Positions 31,850 to 44,257 of a stretch of DNA of 64,000 bases are shown here, one piece after another. Position 1 is the stretch's first letter. Each line of letters begins with the position of its first letter. The position numbers and the translations under genes are program-made. Source of the stretch: Prostheceraeus crozeri (lineage: Eukaryota; Platyhelminthes; Polycladida; Euryleptidae); NCBI GenBank assembly GCA_907163375.1, contig CAJQUW010007090.1, positions 372,001-436,000 of the forward strand, given 5' to 3'. The notes beneath the pieces were generated by a model. It saw nothing but the letters and a program-made list of their open reading frames with translations. It was not told the DNA's origin and ran no database searches.

Positions 31850-34514
31850 CTACAAAATGTATAAAATTTTGGATTTAAGAGGCAATATTCAGCGCGAACG
31901 ACTTAATTATCATTGCACAATATATTTTGGACTATACCGCCATGAAATTATACTTTATTCTAGACTAAGAGGAAATCGAAAACTTGCTCTACCATAGAAG
32001 GGAGGCATTTAATAGAGACAATTCTAATACGTCGAGCATCTCATTTTTTCACAAACTCAACTTCAGCCTGCAGGTCTTTTTTAAACTTAGTATTATGCGC
32101 ACACACTGATTGTCGCATAAACAAACTATGTCAATTGAACATTACCTGTGAAAATATATGACAGAAGACATAAAACCAAATTACATTGAATCAATCGAAA
32201 TACAATTAATAAACTATTTCTTGATCATCCTTCGACTTGACGTTCAAATGGAGATTTAAAATATACAGTTCGAAAGTTATAGACCTATGTTAGGGAATGA
32301 ATAATTTCTTCGATAGCGTTGCTTATATTCATAAAACGTTGCTATATTTGTTAAATGCTGCATTATACTCGCGTAGTGTACATTAATTACATCTTATTAC
32401 ATAATGATTTTGCTATAAGCATCAGAAATTTCTATTTGATTTTACATATGGCGTGATTCAGTTTGGCCTGTCTTCACGAATTTGAATTTAATTTTTCTCA
32501 TATTTACAGCAGCAGCAATTATATACACATTCAAATATATTCCGGACATTTAAAGCTATCTTTCCTGTTTTCACCACTGAAGAATTCTGAATCATTTATT
32601 GTGCGAGTATTTCACTCTGATTGTATTGCTGACAGTGATAGTGAAACATTAATTTCATCTAGTACAAGAGTATGAAAACAAGTATCATGCAAACTTAATC
32701 AAAATTCATATAATTTGAAGAATGATAGCAAGAACAATAGAAAATACATAAAAACGTAGAAAACTTCAAACTTTAGCGCTCAAATCTAACAACAATAACC
32801 TTTTTAGACGACTAAATCAAGCGACATTTTAACTATCCTAAATATGGGACAGGTCTGAATCGAGATTTCAATAAATATGATAGACATGCAAATATAACGC
32901 AGGAATTAGTGATGATGACATCTTCATGCAAAAAACAAGCGCTTCTGTGAATCAGAGTTAGACTAACTTCCATCTTGTCGTGACGAACTGAGCGTGACTT
33001 CATAGTTTAAAGTATAATCTTCGTATTTTCTATCAATTGTCTGCATCTGTTCCAAGGGGTAATTACTAATTGTGACAATGACAATTAAGAAAGAAGTTCT
33101 TCAAATGATGCTTATCAGTACATTCTTCATAAAGCTGATGTCTTCAACTATACCAGCTAACTCTAAAGAGTCCTTATCACGCACAATGAACGGAACTAAG
33201 AGGAATCTACTGAAATGAAAATATTGGTTTCTTTATAACAAGTATTTTCTCGAATGGAACCTGCACCTAAATTGCAAAGAAGAATACAAAACTCTCGGCT
33301 TATATTCGAGAAAATACAATGTAAGAAAGTGTGGAATAACACAGTCAGTCATCCGGTGGGTCTCTAATGATACCCTTGCATTGTGAAAATTCGCGATGGA
33401 CTCTGTTCCGGTCTGCTTCAGCCTGCTTAAGTTAGAACATCCGTTTCCCAATCGAAGAACGGTTGTGTATCTATCAGACTTGCGAACTAAATTATAATTC
33501 CTGAAGATTATCAGTAACCTTTGTTCTATTAAGTCAACACATTTGTGTTCATCAGCAGCATTTCATTCAAAACTTTCAATATAATCTCATGAGACTTTTA
33601 TGTGAATACACAGAAATTATTGTACGTTTTTTCTCAGATCTCGTATTCTTCGATTCTCAAATGCTACCGTATCAAAAATCAATCGAACAATTAGAGCAAT
33701 GCAATCAATCAAGCTGAGGATTTCTTTTAAATACTTCTGGTCAATGGTACATATCCATTTCAAATGCAAGAATTGATGATTCAATTTATCAAGGCCTCAA
33801 TTTCCGAAAATTTCATGACCGCTGGTAATTGGAGAGATTTTCCTCTCGGAAATCATTGCTCATTCAAATCAACAAAATTCTTTACATTCTAAGATAAATA
33901 TGCAATCAACATGAAACGCAGTGGACTAACATGAACTATTCTTCTCATATGAATATTCTGATATCCCGTAATTTATGCAGCATGTAGCTGTGATAACAAA
34001 CAGAAAGCTTTGGAAAATCATGTTGGCATGCTGGACATTATTTTCAAATGCTTTTAGATTATCTAAGCTGTCACAAAATGGAGGCTCATCATCACGATGG
34101 AGCAGAGCCCGAAGACATTTAAAGCATAAATATGTTTTGACGCTCATTTATCAATGCCAATATACTGACTGCTAGACCTCGGTGTATGCTGAACAGCTTC
34201 AAACATCTAAATGTGTTAAACATGAGAATACATGTAGTATAAAGACAACATCAGATTATCATCGAAAAAGCGGTTAGGCAATTAATATCATATGACCCAT
34301 AAAACCCATATGACATCGGTATTTGAATAGCAATAAGCAGTCTGTGAGTGAAAAAGAAATTTGAAAGCATCTTTAGTGATAGGATATCAGTCGCAACGCA
34401 ACAAAAATACATCAAAATGACTAAGAAAATATGTTAAATCAGACAAAGTGAGTGCCGATTTTGATGCGGGATAGCTGTGTAATACACAAGTGAAATACCA
34501 AGATCCAAACCTAC
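31850..34514. other. Gene B intron, nothing recognised
   Basis: AT-rich with no splice-bounded frame that I could support. Confidence 0.4.
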
Positions 34515-34568
34515 GTCAGCTGTAGCCTCCGCCGTTGGTTCGATATCCTCATCTAAGTTAGCAGAGGA
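34515..34568 (-). CDS. Gene B, exon 4
   Basis: A 54-nt exon in phase 0, acceptor CTTTTTCAAG and donor GAC-GTAGGT. It encodes SSANLDEDIEPTAEATAD, an acidic 18-residue segment. Confidence 0.5.
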
Positions 34569-36170
34569 CTTGAAAAAGAAACGATCAACAAATCAACCAA
34601 CTTTGTCAAAATTCGATAACATGAGAGAAAATGCACATAATAACCAAACTCGTTACAAGAATGCATATATACATAACACCAGTAGAAACTACAAGTAGCA
34701 AAAAAATAAAATCTAGAATAATAAACATTGTGCAATGTTTATCTACAGAAAGCGTTCCTGTTTAAGACAAACATTATAAGACAAACACATTTTGAATGAA
34801 TATCAATCTAATACTTTGTACTAAAGATAAATGTTCAATCGTTACAACAAATCGGCTGACATCGGTTATGCACGCATTCTTGAGGCAACTGTTTTCCTAA
34901 TTAAAAAATAAATGAAACTTCGAAATAACATGTTTATGGAAGTACAAGCAAGGTGTGTCAAATGGTAAACTTGAATATGATGTAGTAAATCTCTCAAGAT
35001 ATCGCTTGAATTCTATAAGTCTTCAGCTGATATAATGATCCCTATTTTCATCCCTAAATTGTGAGAGGTATCATTTTCGAATTGTGTTGTTGGTTCGTGT
35101 TATCGTGACATCATGCAATAGATGCAATAGTGTACGCAAATATAGTACTTGCTACCAGCATGTTTAATAATGCCTCACTAAAAATCTTCCAAAAACACAA
35201 AGTTAACAAGCGAATTATGAGTGTAAAATTGCTTTCTAAATATAAATACTTGAAAAGAATTGGTAGACTTTGCAAAACAATTCATGCCTAAGTTGATGTT
35301 TGACTTTACAGAAACATTATTTCAATACAACGATAAACGACTGTTATCAAAGAGTCAAATTTCTAGCCAGATTACCAAAGAGAATATAATTGAAGCAAAT
35401 TGACCTAAGGAAAATGGCTTGCATTGTTTTTGACTACAAGTTGAAAATGGAGATTGATAATGTAATACAATTCTCATCAATCTTAGGAATGTTCTGTTTA
35501 TTCATGAAAAATTCGAATGGAATGTTATTCGCAAACTCATGTCATAAAAGGCAAAAAACTTAAAGAATATTAGATTTTCTCAATTAACGACACGTTCGTA
35601 ATGAACACTTCTTGAAAGATAGTACTACATTAACTTCTGCTTTGAAACTATAACATTATGCATTTTCCAGTCGTTGAGTTTTTCATATAACATACTTTAA
35701 GGGAGACACCTTCAACCCTGCAACAGCCAGCAGAATAATGGCGATATGATTCATCATTACAGTTATTGGCAGCTATTATTTTCAAAGCAAATATCAGGCA
35801 AAACGGTGCCATAATTTGCGAGGCCTTCCGCCATTATGGATCGAATGACTGCATTGAAGGCGAAAATAGGCGAAACGCAAAACCAACAAAATGAAAAAAG
35901 GATGTAGAAATGTATCATTTGTCTCATTTTCTCGCATTTTCAATCACTCCATTTGATTTTTCTCGCCCATTTTCTGAAAATTTGAATTGAAAGGCCGGGC
36001 AATGAGTAGGCGCAGGCCTTTAACGCATAGGCTTTATCATTGATGGAGGCATTGGGTAAGAGCGGGGAATGACTCGAACATGTGACCATACACCTGATAT
36101 TTACACCGATTAATACCGATTAACCCGGGCACATGTCCAAGTCGACTGGCTTGCTTCTGCGGTGTATGCA
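34569..36170. other. Gene B intron, nothing recognised
   Basis: AT-rich, no exon or RNA gene seen. Confidence 0.4.
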
Positions 36171-36330
36171 TGTCAGTATCCGGGTCCGGTCGTGTATCAA
36201 ATCGAATACCCGGACATGGAGGCGATTCGGTTGCACTAAAAATCGAATACCCGTTACGGCAATATTTCCAGGGGCGATCGATCACTAGTACTGCTGTAGA
36301 TCGCCTGCACTTGTTTTTCATCAGTCATTG
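36171..36330. repeat. Short GC-richer repeat patch
   Basis: AAATCGAATACCCG occurs at 36199-36212 and again at 36240-36253, with CCGGGTCCGG nearby. The patch is much richer in CpG than its surroundings. It is probably a repeat fragment; no coding support. Confidence 0.4.
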
Positions 36331-36630
36331 CGACAGCGGATCCTTGAGTGGTCGAATTGGACCCTTGGCGGTGGAGAAGACGGTAGTGTGCTAAATGGCA
36401 TAGAATGCCAACGGACTCTTATTCTCAGTTCACTTGAGAATTGATCTCATCATTGTATTAACATCTTCGAGCATTGAGCCGTTGAGAGGATGCTATTCAA
36501 AGAATCTTTTATATCGTATCAAGTAATACGCATGACAATAACTAACAACCGCATTAAGACGACTTCGAGAAATAGCTTAAAGAATTTGATAGTATAGTGA
36601 GTTGTGTCGTAAAACAACTATGAGAAATGT

Positions 36631-36690
36631 TTAATCAGGTGGGAATCGAACCCTGTCATTAAACGGCTAACGCAGCGTGATGACAACCGC
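36631..36690 (-). repeat. tRNA-like repeat fragment
   Basis: On the minus strand GCGTTAGCCGTTTAATGACA is followed by the B-box GGGTTCGATTCCCACC. This aligns with the tRNA-like block at 3271-3350 (GCGTTAACAGTTCGAGGACT followed by GGGTTCGATTCCCAGC), so both belong to one tRNA-derived repeat family. Confidence 0.5.
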
Positions 36691-36694
36691 GGAT

Positions 36695-38114
36695 AGATCC
36701 ATGATTCTGTCAGGAATAAATGCAGGTTAACGTCCAGGCATTAAATAACATTCCTGACATTGCAAAGCCTGAATTATGCTCTCACTTTCTTGTCTATAAA
36801 CGTACCTGGTAATGCGCATATTTCTCCGAGACGTGGTTGTAATAACAGAAATTACAACTATATGATAGTGCATTTAGTTGTTTCCCGTGTAAGATGATCG
36901 CGGCAAGTTTTGCTGCATTTGCTTGATCTGGCTAGTCGTGCACATGAAACAGTCACACTTGCGGCAGTTTCGTTGGAATCGCAACTATTTCAGTTACTGC
37001 ACGCAACAGTAGAACAATCATTTCTGCTGACTGCCGACTTTCTTGTCTATTACCACTGACAGAGAATATGAATTTTGAGACCTGCTTGCTATCTCTGATG
37101 AAAATTTTCAAGCTAAAATAATGTTTCATAGAATATAGATATTTTATATCCCCATATGTTTTTGAAATCCTTCGTTGTGGTCTGAATTAGTTTTCATCCA
37201 CATTAATGACAAAACTCAATGCTCAATCCAAGTTTCAACCACAGTGCAATCGCTTGTGTTATTGGATGGCGACCCGAAATAGCAGCCTGCTTCGACAAAT
37301 ATTTGAAGCCAGCAGTTTAGGATCCCCTTCCAATAATGCAATTAATGCGTCATTCACTACAATCACCTAATTTTCACGAATTATAAATCTGTTCTTCCAC
37401 AAAGAACACGTTTGTCTGATGAGCGTGCTCGTAAGGCTTGCAATCATTTTTTGTGTAGAGGTGACCAAAAATCCGTTGATGTCAGGCAAAATAGCTTTAT
37501 TGCTTTCAAGGCGCACCGCACCCCGTCATCAGAAGAATGACTCAAGGTTTCAAGGTTTGCAATAATGGAATGAACGCTAGTTACAAGTTCAACAATCTCG
37601 TAAATATGACCAGCCTCGAAAGATCTATGTTGTTTCATATCTAGCTTGCTTTTTGTTTTGCACGAAATGAGGATTTCTGAATGAATTGTAAAAGAATGTC
37701 AATAAGGGTGTTGAGATTTCTCAAATATGTGTCTGCATTTATTTCCATCTTAGTGCACTAATGCAATTATTTGAATTTTGATGTATTTATACATAAATTT
37801 TAGAAATCATTTGATATAAATGAGGTAAGATTTCGAGTTCAGAATCTTGTGGAAAGATATCCATGGGCTCGGCTTCTGCTAGCAATTCATAAACCAGGTC
37901 CAATCCTATCCCAAATTGGACCATTCTATTATCATAGAATTTTATTCCAAACGAAGACAATATAGATTGGAATATATACAACAGGGTAGGCTACAGAATG
38001 ACAAACGTCAATAATATATGAAGATAACAACGAATATATCGACGAAATAGAAGTGTACAAAATGAGATCGAAATGAATATATACGCAACACTGATGATAA
38101 CCGGAGGATGATAC
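36695..38114. other. Gene B intron with two unassigned open frames
   Basis: Two minus-strand frames read like protein: 37444-37638 (SFEAGHIYEIVELVTSVHSI then NLETLSHSSDDGVRCALKAI, ending in a stop) and about 37830-37930 (GLDLVYELLAEAEPMDIFPQ). Their splice sites are weak and their phases do not fit gene B, so I do not call them exons. They could be alternative terminal exons or chance. Confidence 0.25.
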
Positions 38115-38162
38115 CTTCCCTTTCCTCTTTGGTTTCTTCAGTTTCTTTCCATTTTTGTTTTT
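38115..38162 (-). CDS. Gene B, exon 3 (lysine-rich, tentative)
   Basis: A 48-nt segment in phase 0 encoding KNKNGKKLKKPKRKGK, with a donor AAG-GTATCA and an acceptor TTCAATTGAAG that has a weak pyrimidine tract. Its basic run resembles a nuclear-localisation or nucleic-acid-contact patch. Phase agreement with its neighbours supports it, but length and composition make it the weakest gene B exon. Confidence 0.4.
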
Positions 38163-38603
38163 CTTCAATTGAAAATCAAGACAACTTAGCACATTTTCAG
38201 AATTCATGAATTTCTACCAATTATTCACATTGCTCTGTACTTTATCAATAAATTTCCATTTGTTATCTATTTCTGCATATTCTATTTTCATAATCGTCCT
38301 GTTGCAATCAATGTATCAGTTTTAATGGCGATCACAAAAATATAGACACTGTGCCAATCGTATTATGAAAATTAGCTGATTAACTTGACAAGTAAAATTC
38401 CATTAAAAACTCAATATCTGAAAGGTTCATTTTGTGGATGTACCTGACTGGAATTCCTGGGTGAATGGTGACGTCGACTGATGCAATGGTGAAGCAATTC
38501 ATTGATGTATTTTAGCGTTACAATATTGTTAAAAGCAAAGTAGGAAGGTTATTAAGACCTTTATAATGCTTCATTAACTCATTGACAAATCATATTCACT
38601 CAC

Positions 38604-38711
38604 CGATCGGCTTTGAGACTTTGATTTGTAAACAGCCTCCTCATCGTCATCCGACATCCATTTAGTTACGGCATTTTCATCAAAATAACTGTCTCGAGAT
38701 TCTCCACCATG
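38604..38711 (-). CDS. Gene B, exon 2
   Basis: A 108-nt exon, phase 0 at both ends, acceptor TTTCATTGTAG and donor TCG-GTGAGT. It encodes HGGESRDSYFDENAVTKWMS followed by DDDEEAVYKSKSQSRS, an acidic then Ser/Lys-rich segment. Confidence 0.6.
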
Positions 38712-39850
38712 CTACAATGAAAATTACAATCATTAAATCCCTGAGTAATAACGTACTAGACATATAAATGAGTGACAGTTGATTGTTGAAAACGATATGA
38801 CTGGAACTCAAACTGCATCAAAAGTTAATGCAATTAAAGCCACGGAGTACTATGAGTACAAGCGGTTACCATTTTATGTTACGGGAGAGCACCTGAATGG
38901 CAATGGTTATGATACACAAGCAGGTATGAAGTGTTCATATTACAATTAGTTAAGGCAGATTTCTGTGACAGCAAAATATCAAAGATGCTTGATTTAATTC
39001 GACAAGATTTTCATTAAACAAAAGCAACCTTGCAAAAATCTCAACCAAAAAACCCCCCATCTCAAAATTAACGCTGTGAATATAACGAGGCTCTATAGAT
39101 TTAGACTATATTACCAATTTTTTTATGATAAATTTCAATAGTCAATGAAGATCGTCAGATCTCACCAACTATGTTTTCAATCAGAAAAATGAGTTGTTGG
39201 CAAACATACATTAGGAAAAAGGCACAACAAAAATAGCAGAAAAAACATGTTTCACTCATATCAGCTATTCAAATTCACTATTATCCCAACTGTCTCGTTT
39301 ATGTCCAGACAAACTGCTGTTCTGCAATTTCTAATAGTTTCACTCACTAACAGATTAGTTTTATAGATTCGACTCAATGCGCATACATACTCGTTGAAAT
39401 ATGAATTAAATGTACATGTACAATTTCTAGAAAGCACATCTAAACCACAGCAGGACGGAGCAATTCTCTAGCAATTTCATGAAGCGGCTAAAATAGTTAT
39501 ATCGATGTATTGAAATGAAATGCATCTTGTGTTACTATTGTATGAAAAGTACAAACAAGATTTCTTCAAAGCATGAACCTCACACTTCATGTCATGTATT
39601 ACCTCTGACAATTTGAGTTAGGAGAAAAGTGCTTATTTATGCATGTCACATAAGTTGCAAAATCAAAATGTGGTAGCACCTGCATAAATAACAAACAGCT
39701 CTGTTTTCATGCACACATGATTTTCACAAGAGCATTTACAAACCTCCGTCCCGTAGAAAGCATTGCTTGGATGTAGATTGTGCATGTAAGATAATGAATG
39801 ATATATTCACAAGACATTCTAGGAGGCGGGGACACTTCCTTTGTTTTTAC

Positions 39851-39922
39851 CTCACTTAGCGGAGACCTATTCAACGGAAAGTCAGGATAGAGGAAAGCCT
39901 CATCCACTGTCTCATCTATGGT
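39851..39922 (-). CDS. Gene B, exon 1 of those seen
   Basis: A 72-nt exon, phase 0 at both ends, acceptor GTTCGATAG and donor GAG-GTAAAA. It encodes TIDETVDEAFLYPDFPLNRS followed by PLSE. There is no start codon, so the true first exon lies further upstream and was not found. A diverged inverted copy of its first 31 bases lies at 40402-40432. Confidence 0.5.
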
Positions 39923-40932
39923 CTATCGAACACATTAACATTTACATACGGGCATAATGTAGCCTACTTTATGTAGAGAGTAAACCGCGAAGGAGAAGGA
40001 CCGCATATATTCTACAACATTTGATCAAAACATGAATCGGAATGACGCGCAGAAGGATTGATTAAGTATTTCGTACTTGGTGTGTTCTTTATCCTTATTA
40101 CAATAAATCAAGTGTTTGATGTTCTTCTTAAACATTTTCTCTTGATTGCACGATGTCTTGCATGCTTCAAAATTTAAAATTTTGACTCATTGCAACGGTA
40201 TTTTCATTGATGTGTTATAGGTGAAGTAGGTGAAGTAGGTGAAACATGTTAAGAGTCAATGAGAGTTTGCAGAGCTGATCACAGGTGCTAACAATTGATC
40301 TATGGACAGCACCTTCAAAGATGGGACCATTGCCCTTTATCGATGGCCACACATACTTCACAGTGCAAGCTACATCATGTACATGTCTGCATGATTGATT
40401 GACCATAGACGAGACAGTGGACGAGACTTTTCAACATGTGTGCCGATTCGCCTACTTCAGATGATCAGCAGACTTTGGAAGTATGTGCATGATTTCTCAT
40501 TTTTGAGATGCTTTCATAATACATAGTTCATATAATGTACGAGTGACTGAAAGCATCCAAATGAGCTATCATGATCATTTTCAATGACACCTAAAAAATG
40601 GCGCTCAAGGGAAGCAGAATGCAGCACATGGCACTGTGGGTCATGCCTGGATTCAACCTACGAGTATCATGTGTAACTAAATATTTGTCACTCTATACAC
40701 TTACCATTAATATCGTAGCTTCTGGACAGCGTGACATAGACACAGCTCAGCGGACGATAAATAATAAGAAAAACAATAGTGTCAAATAAAACTATGGATT
40801 TGCATAAGCCTACACCAACTCGCACGATGTTGACAAACACACATGAATAAATGAAAGACCGTGCCATACAAATGTAAATTAAATATGGTATCGAATGATT
40901 GACTATCAACGAACAAAAAAACACGTCTTTCA
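39923..40932. other. Non-coding, between gene B and the candidate gene C
   Basis: Contains a short tandem repeat of GTGAAGTAG (about 40219-40245) and the inverted exon fragment at 40402-40432. No further exon seen. Confidence 0.4.
40402..40432 (+). repeat. Inverted, diverged copy of a gene B exon start
   Basis: Thirty-one bases match the first 31 bases of the minus-strand exon at 39851-39922 with four differences, all transitions. Three leave the encoded residues unchanged: both copies read TIDETVDE, then A versus T, then F. No splice site precedes this copy on the plus strand. Confidence 0.5.
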
Positions 40933-40992
40933 CTAAGGCTTGAAGATCACGAAATTGATATTATCTGAACCGTCACCATCAAACGTATCCCA
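40933..40992 (-). CDS. Candidate gene C terminal exon
   Basis: A 60-nt minus-strand segment after a good acceptor (TTTCATCTTCTCAG), open in phase 0 to a stop. It encodes WDTFDGDGSDNINFVIFKP. The acidic short tail is plausible for a C-terminus. It does not join in phase with the exon at 41073-41216, so one of the two may be wrong or an exon is missing. Confidence 0.4.
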   Translation of the reverse strand, partial: WDTFDGDGSDNINFVIFKP

Positions 40993-41072
40993 CTGAGAAG
41001 ATGAAATGAAAATTGAAATTATGTAAATGAAAGCAATTTCGTGAAGCATTTTGATAATGTGCCTTTCTTTAC

Positions 41073-41216
41073 CGAAGTGAAGTGTATTGATGTCGACTTC
41101 TGTTAGAAGCCTTAGAGATTCATCTGCACCACGAGAGAGACTGTTGAGATTAATGCGATCACTGACCGTTATTAACATCAACCCATTATCGATGATCCGA
41201 TCTCTCTTTAGTGACG
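41073..41216 (-). CDS. Candidate gene C internal exon
   Basis: A 144-nt minus-strand segment, phase 1 at both ends, with donor TTCG-GTAAAG and acceptor AAATTAAG. It encodes SLKRDRIIDNGLMLITVSDR then INLNSLSRGADESLRLLTEV and DINTLHF, which looks like folded-protein sequence. The acceptor lacks a strong pyrimidine tract. Family not recognised. Confidence 0.4.
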
Positions 41217-41811
41217 CTTAATTTATTCGACAACAATCATTAATGTCACATTCAAAAACAGTTGTGCTGATATCTGATTTCACAAGTCATTGCCCACCTT
41301 TGCTACCTCAAAAGCCCTTGAAATTCAAATTTCATCCAGTGATTTAAAAATGCATCATTTCCGTCATTGATAATTCCTCCAGATTTATGCTAGTCAAAAT
41401 AAAACATTAGGAAAGTGACACTCTTAATTATTTCAAAAACCAAGCTACGGATTCTCTTATGTTTAGCGGAAAATCAGAAAGCTGATTGCATATTAATGAA
41501 GAATTGAAAGATAAGCTTGGACAAAGTTGCTTCAAAAGTTATAGATTAGACATGCGACTTCACTTAACATGTCCTACTCATGTATTGCAATATTTGAAGT
41601 TCCATGGCACAGACGTTAATTAAATGAACGAGAAATTAATGAGTAGAGGTTGAATTATAACCAAAAACCAAAACTCATTGAGGGGGAAGAATCTAGAGGT
41701 CCTCCTCCTAAACAATACGATCGGAGGAAACTAAACTACATTTTGCTCCGCCAAGCTTGGTCGCCCGAAATTGAATGTGACAAAATATAGGAGATAAAGA
41801 AGTCGGATTAC

Positions 41812-41931
41812 CTATCTGATCAGTCGTAGAGATACAAGATCATGAGATGCAAGTTCATCTTGTCTTGGGCCATAGAAGGTCCGCAAGGCACGACGTTCGA
41901 CATCAACGCTATAGTTGTTGCTAAATTCTTT
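41812..41931 (-). CDS. Candidate exon, gene C or another
   Basis: A 120-nt minus-strand segment between the acceptor ATGAGAGCAG and a GTAATC that could be a donor. In phase 0 it reads KEFSNNYSVDVERRALRTFY then GPRQDELASHDLVSLRLIR and ends in TAG directly before the GT. It may be a terminal exon whose stop happens to precede a GT, or a chance frame. Another frame over the same DNA is also open, which weakens the call. Confidence 0.25.
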   Translation of the reverse strand, partial: KEFSNNYSVDVERRALRTFYGPRQDELASHDLVSLRLIR

Positions 41932-44257
41932 CTGCTCTCATAAAAATATGCTGCTTTTACTGTGGTGAAAATTTTATAAGGAAAGCGAAATAGCTTTTTG
42001 TAATAACGATCAGTTTCTTGGCTTTCATCGTTCATGAATAAAGTCTTAAATTTCACATCACATAATCAGCTACAAGCGATTTTTCGAAATGTTTATGCTT
42101 TTTTTACTTTCAAGGTTTGAGATACCTCTTATCTTTGACACTCGCTCAGGAGTTCATTTAAGATCACTAGAAAATGATAGAGAAGACTAAATAACCAGCG
42201 GGCCCATAATTTGAAAAAAAATTGTAAAATATATTGCATCCATTCGAGTATACCGCGACTTCACTGAGATTAAGTTTCACTAATTTAGAAAAATAATGTC
42301 TTTTTTGAGTGCCGGAGTACCAGTGCAAAAACAGCAAGAATCAGACCCTTTAAAAAGGCAATAAATTCCGATGACACAACCACAATTGTCTAGCAGCTCT
42401 TATTTCTTTGAGACAAATTGTCTAAAAACAAGTAAGAGAAGTGCCAAAAACGTACGAAATATTTCTTTCATGAAGTGGATGGAAAGACTCTTTGAAATTT
42501 TTTCCTACTGTAGGTTAAATTTACTATCATGAGAGAGATATGAACACATCAAGAAACAGTTGACATCAAAAGTAAGAAAAGCTATATGTACGTATAGCAG
42601 GGCTAGAGGAGTTTTCAGCACGCATTCGCCATTGCCAATTTGCACTGCGATGACGAAACGTTGACGAAATACAGTGTAGAGTTCGTGACTTCATCAATAT
42701 AGCCGATGTGGGAGCTAAACAATCTCAAAAATATTGAAGATGAGTCTCCAAGGCCGCCAAAAGTTTCAATAGATATTTACTAAACGACTAAGTCTGCGGA
42801 CAGATCAGCATACTTCGATAATTCTCTGTTTTCGACCGAAGAAGCAACAGAGGACTCACGTCACAAAGTAGAGGGATGCCAGGATTTTGGGAGGAGATGA
42901 GCTGTGCGCATAAAGTAACATCCCAAGCAAGGGGCTTGCCGCGAAACCAGGATGACAGAGTTATAACCGTCCGCTTTTATAATACGCGAAGCAGACCCAA
43001 CGACTCTTTAACGACGGCTTATTAATTAATGTGTTAATAATAAGTTGCATCGTTATTGAACCCACTTAATCGTTTTATATTCAAATTCTGTTTCGTCTTC
43101 TGGTATTCACATTGATGACGTATGAATTCTGAAGGCATCGGATAAACTATAAATAAGTACACTACCCCCACGAACTGTTGATGCTCAACTTTAACATGAG
43201 TTCACCTGCGTTCACCTCAAGTTTCAAAATATATATCCGTAGATAGACAACTGGATTGAGAATGTCAAAAAATTTGCAATTAGAGAGTAAGAATGGCTTT
43301 CAAGAAGTCTAGTCATTTAAACAATAGAAACTCCGAGACAGGAGCGTGACTGAAAGGCAAGTTTCCTTCGTGATATGAAAATTGAGACTGAAACCGGCGT
43401 TGTTAAGGAAGATGAAGACATGTAGTGCTACCTCTCTCTCTCTTCTGCATGACCGAGTTATGACAGAGAAATATTTCTTCAGCAACAGAAATCAGAAATT
43501 GTATTGATGTGGTCAAGAAATTGGAATAACATTATTGATATTATGAAATGTCTAATTCACCGAATCAAATTATGTGCTAGCGAACTTGGTAGGGCCTAAC
43601 AGAGAGACAAAACCAGCCGTTGGCGTGAAAATGCATTGCCTTAGCCTGGATGGCTGATAATCAGAGACATATTGGTGAGACAATATTACCCCTAACTTAC
43701 AAGACCTATGCATTTGTCTTATTGGCTGTAGTTCAAAGTACACTGCAAAGCCGAGTGATTCTTAATCATAATCGTGTCAAGATGATTTAAATATCAATAT
43801 GAAATCATATCATTTGAATTTGCATAGGTCGGAAGAGAAATTGACACTATTAGCGCCATTGTCCCTGAAATTTTCCAAAAGAATAACAGTCAAAATGATG
43901 ATCTAAGAATCATGCCCATTTCGAACATGATTACATTACATGTAAAACTACAGGGTGCTCCAAGGAGTCCCAAATGTAGCTTTATAACGTTTTTCGTGCT
44001 TTACTTTGTAAAGGAATCATGAATTGCCATCAAATTTTAACATCATATACGTATATTTATCATTAAAAAGAGTTAAAGGGACTCTTTTTGACACCAGAAT
44101 CACTTCTAAAGACCAAATATAACTACAGTTACAAACATTTTGAAATAGTATTCGCTTGTGTAAGATGACATTTTTTTCTCACATTGAATTTAGACAATAC
44201 TTAGGTCTACTTTAAGTTAGCTGTGCTATAATTTTATCGAATAATTATAAATAGTTT
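41932..44257. other. No gene seen
   Basis: AT-rich, with a short CT run near 43430-43442. No exon, RNA gene or repeat recognised. Confidence 0.4.

Noticed and set aside
37444-37981. Two minus-strand protein-like frames as exons of gene B
   Set aside because: Splice sites are weak, phases do not fit the phase-0 chain, and one ends in a stop in the middle of gene B.
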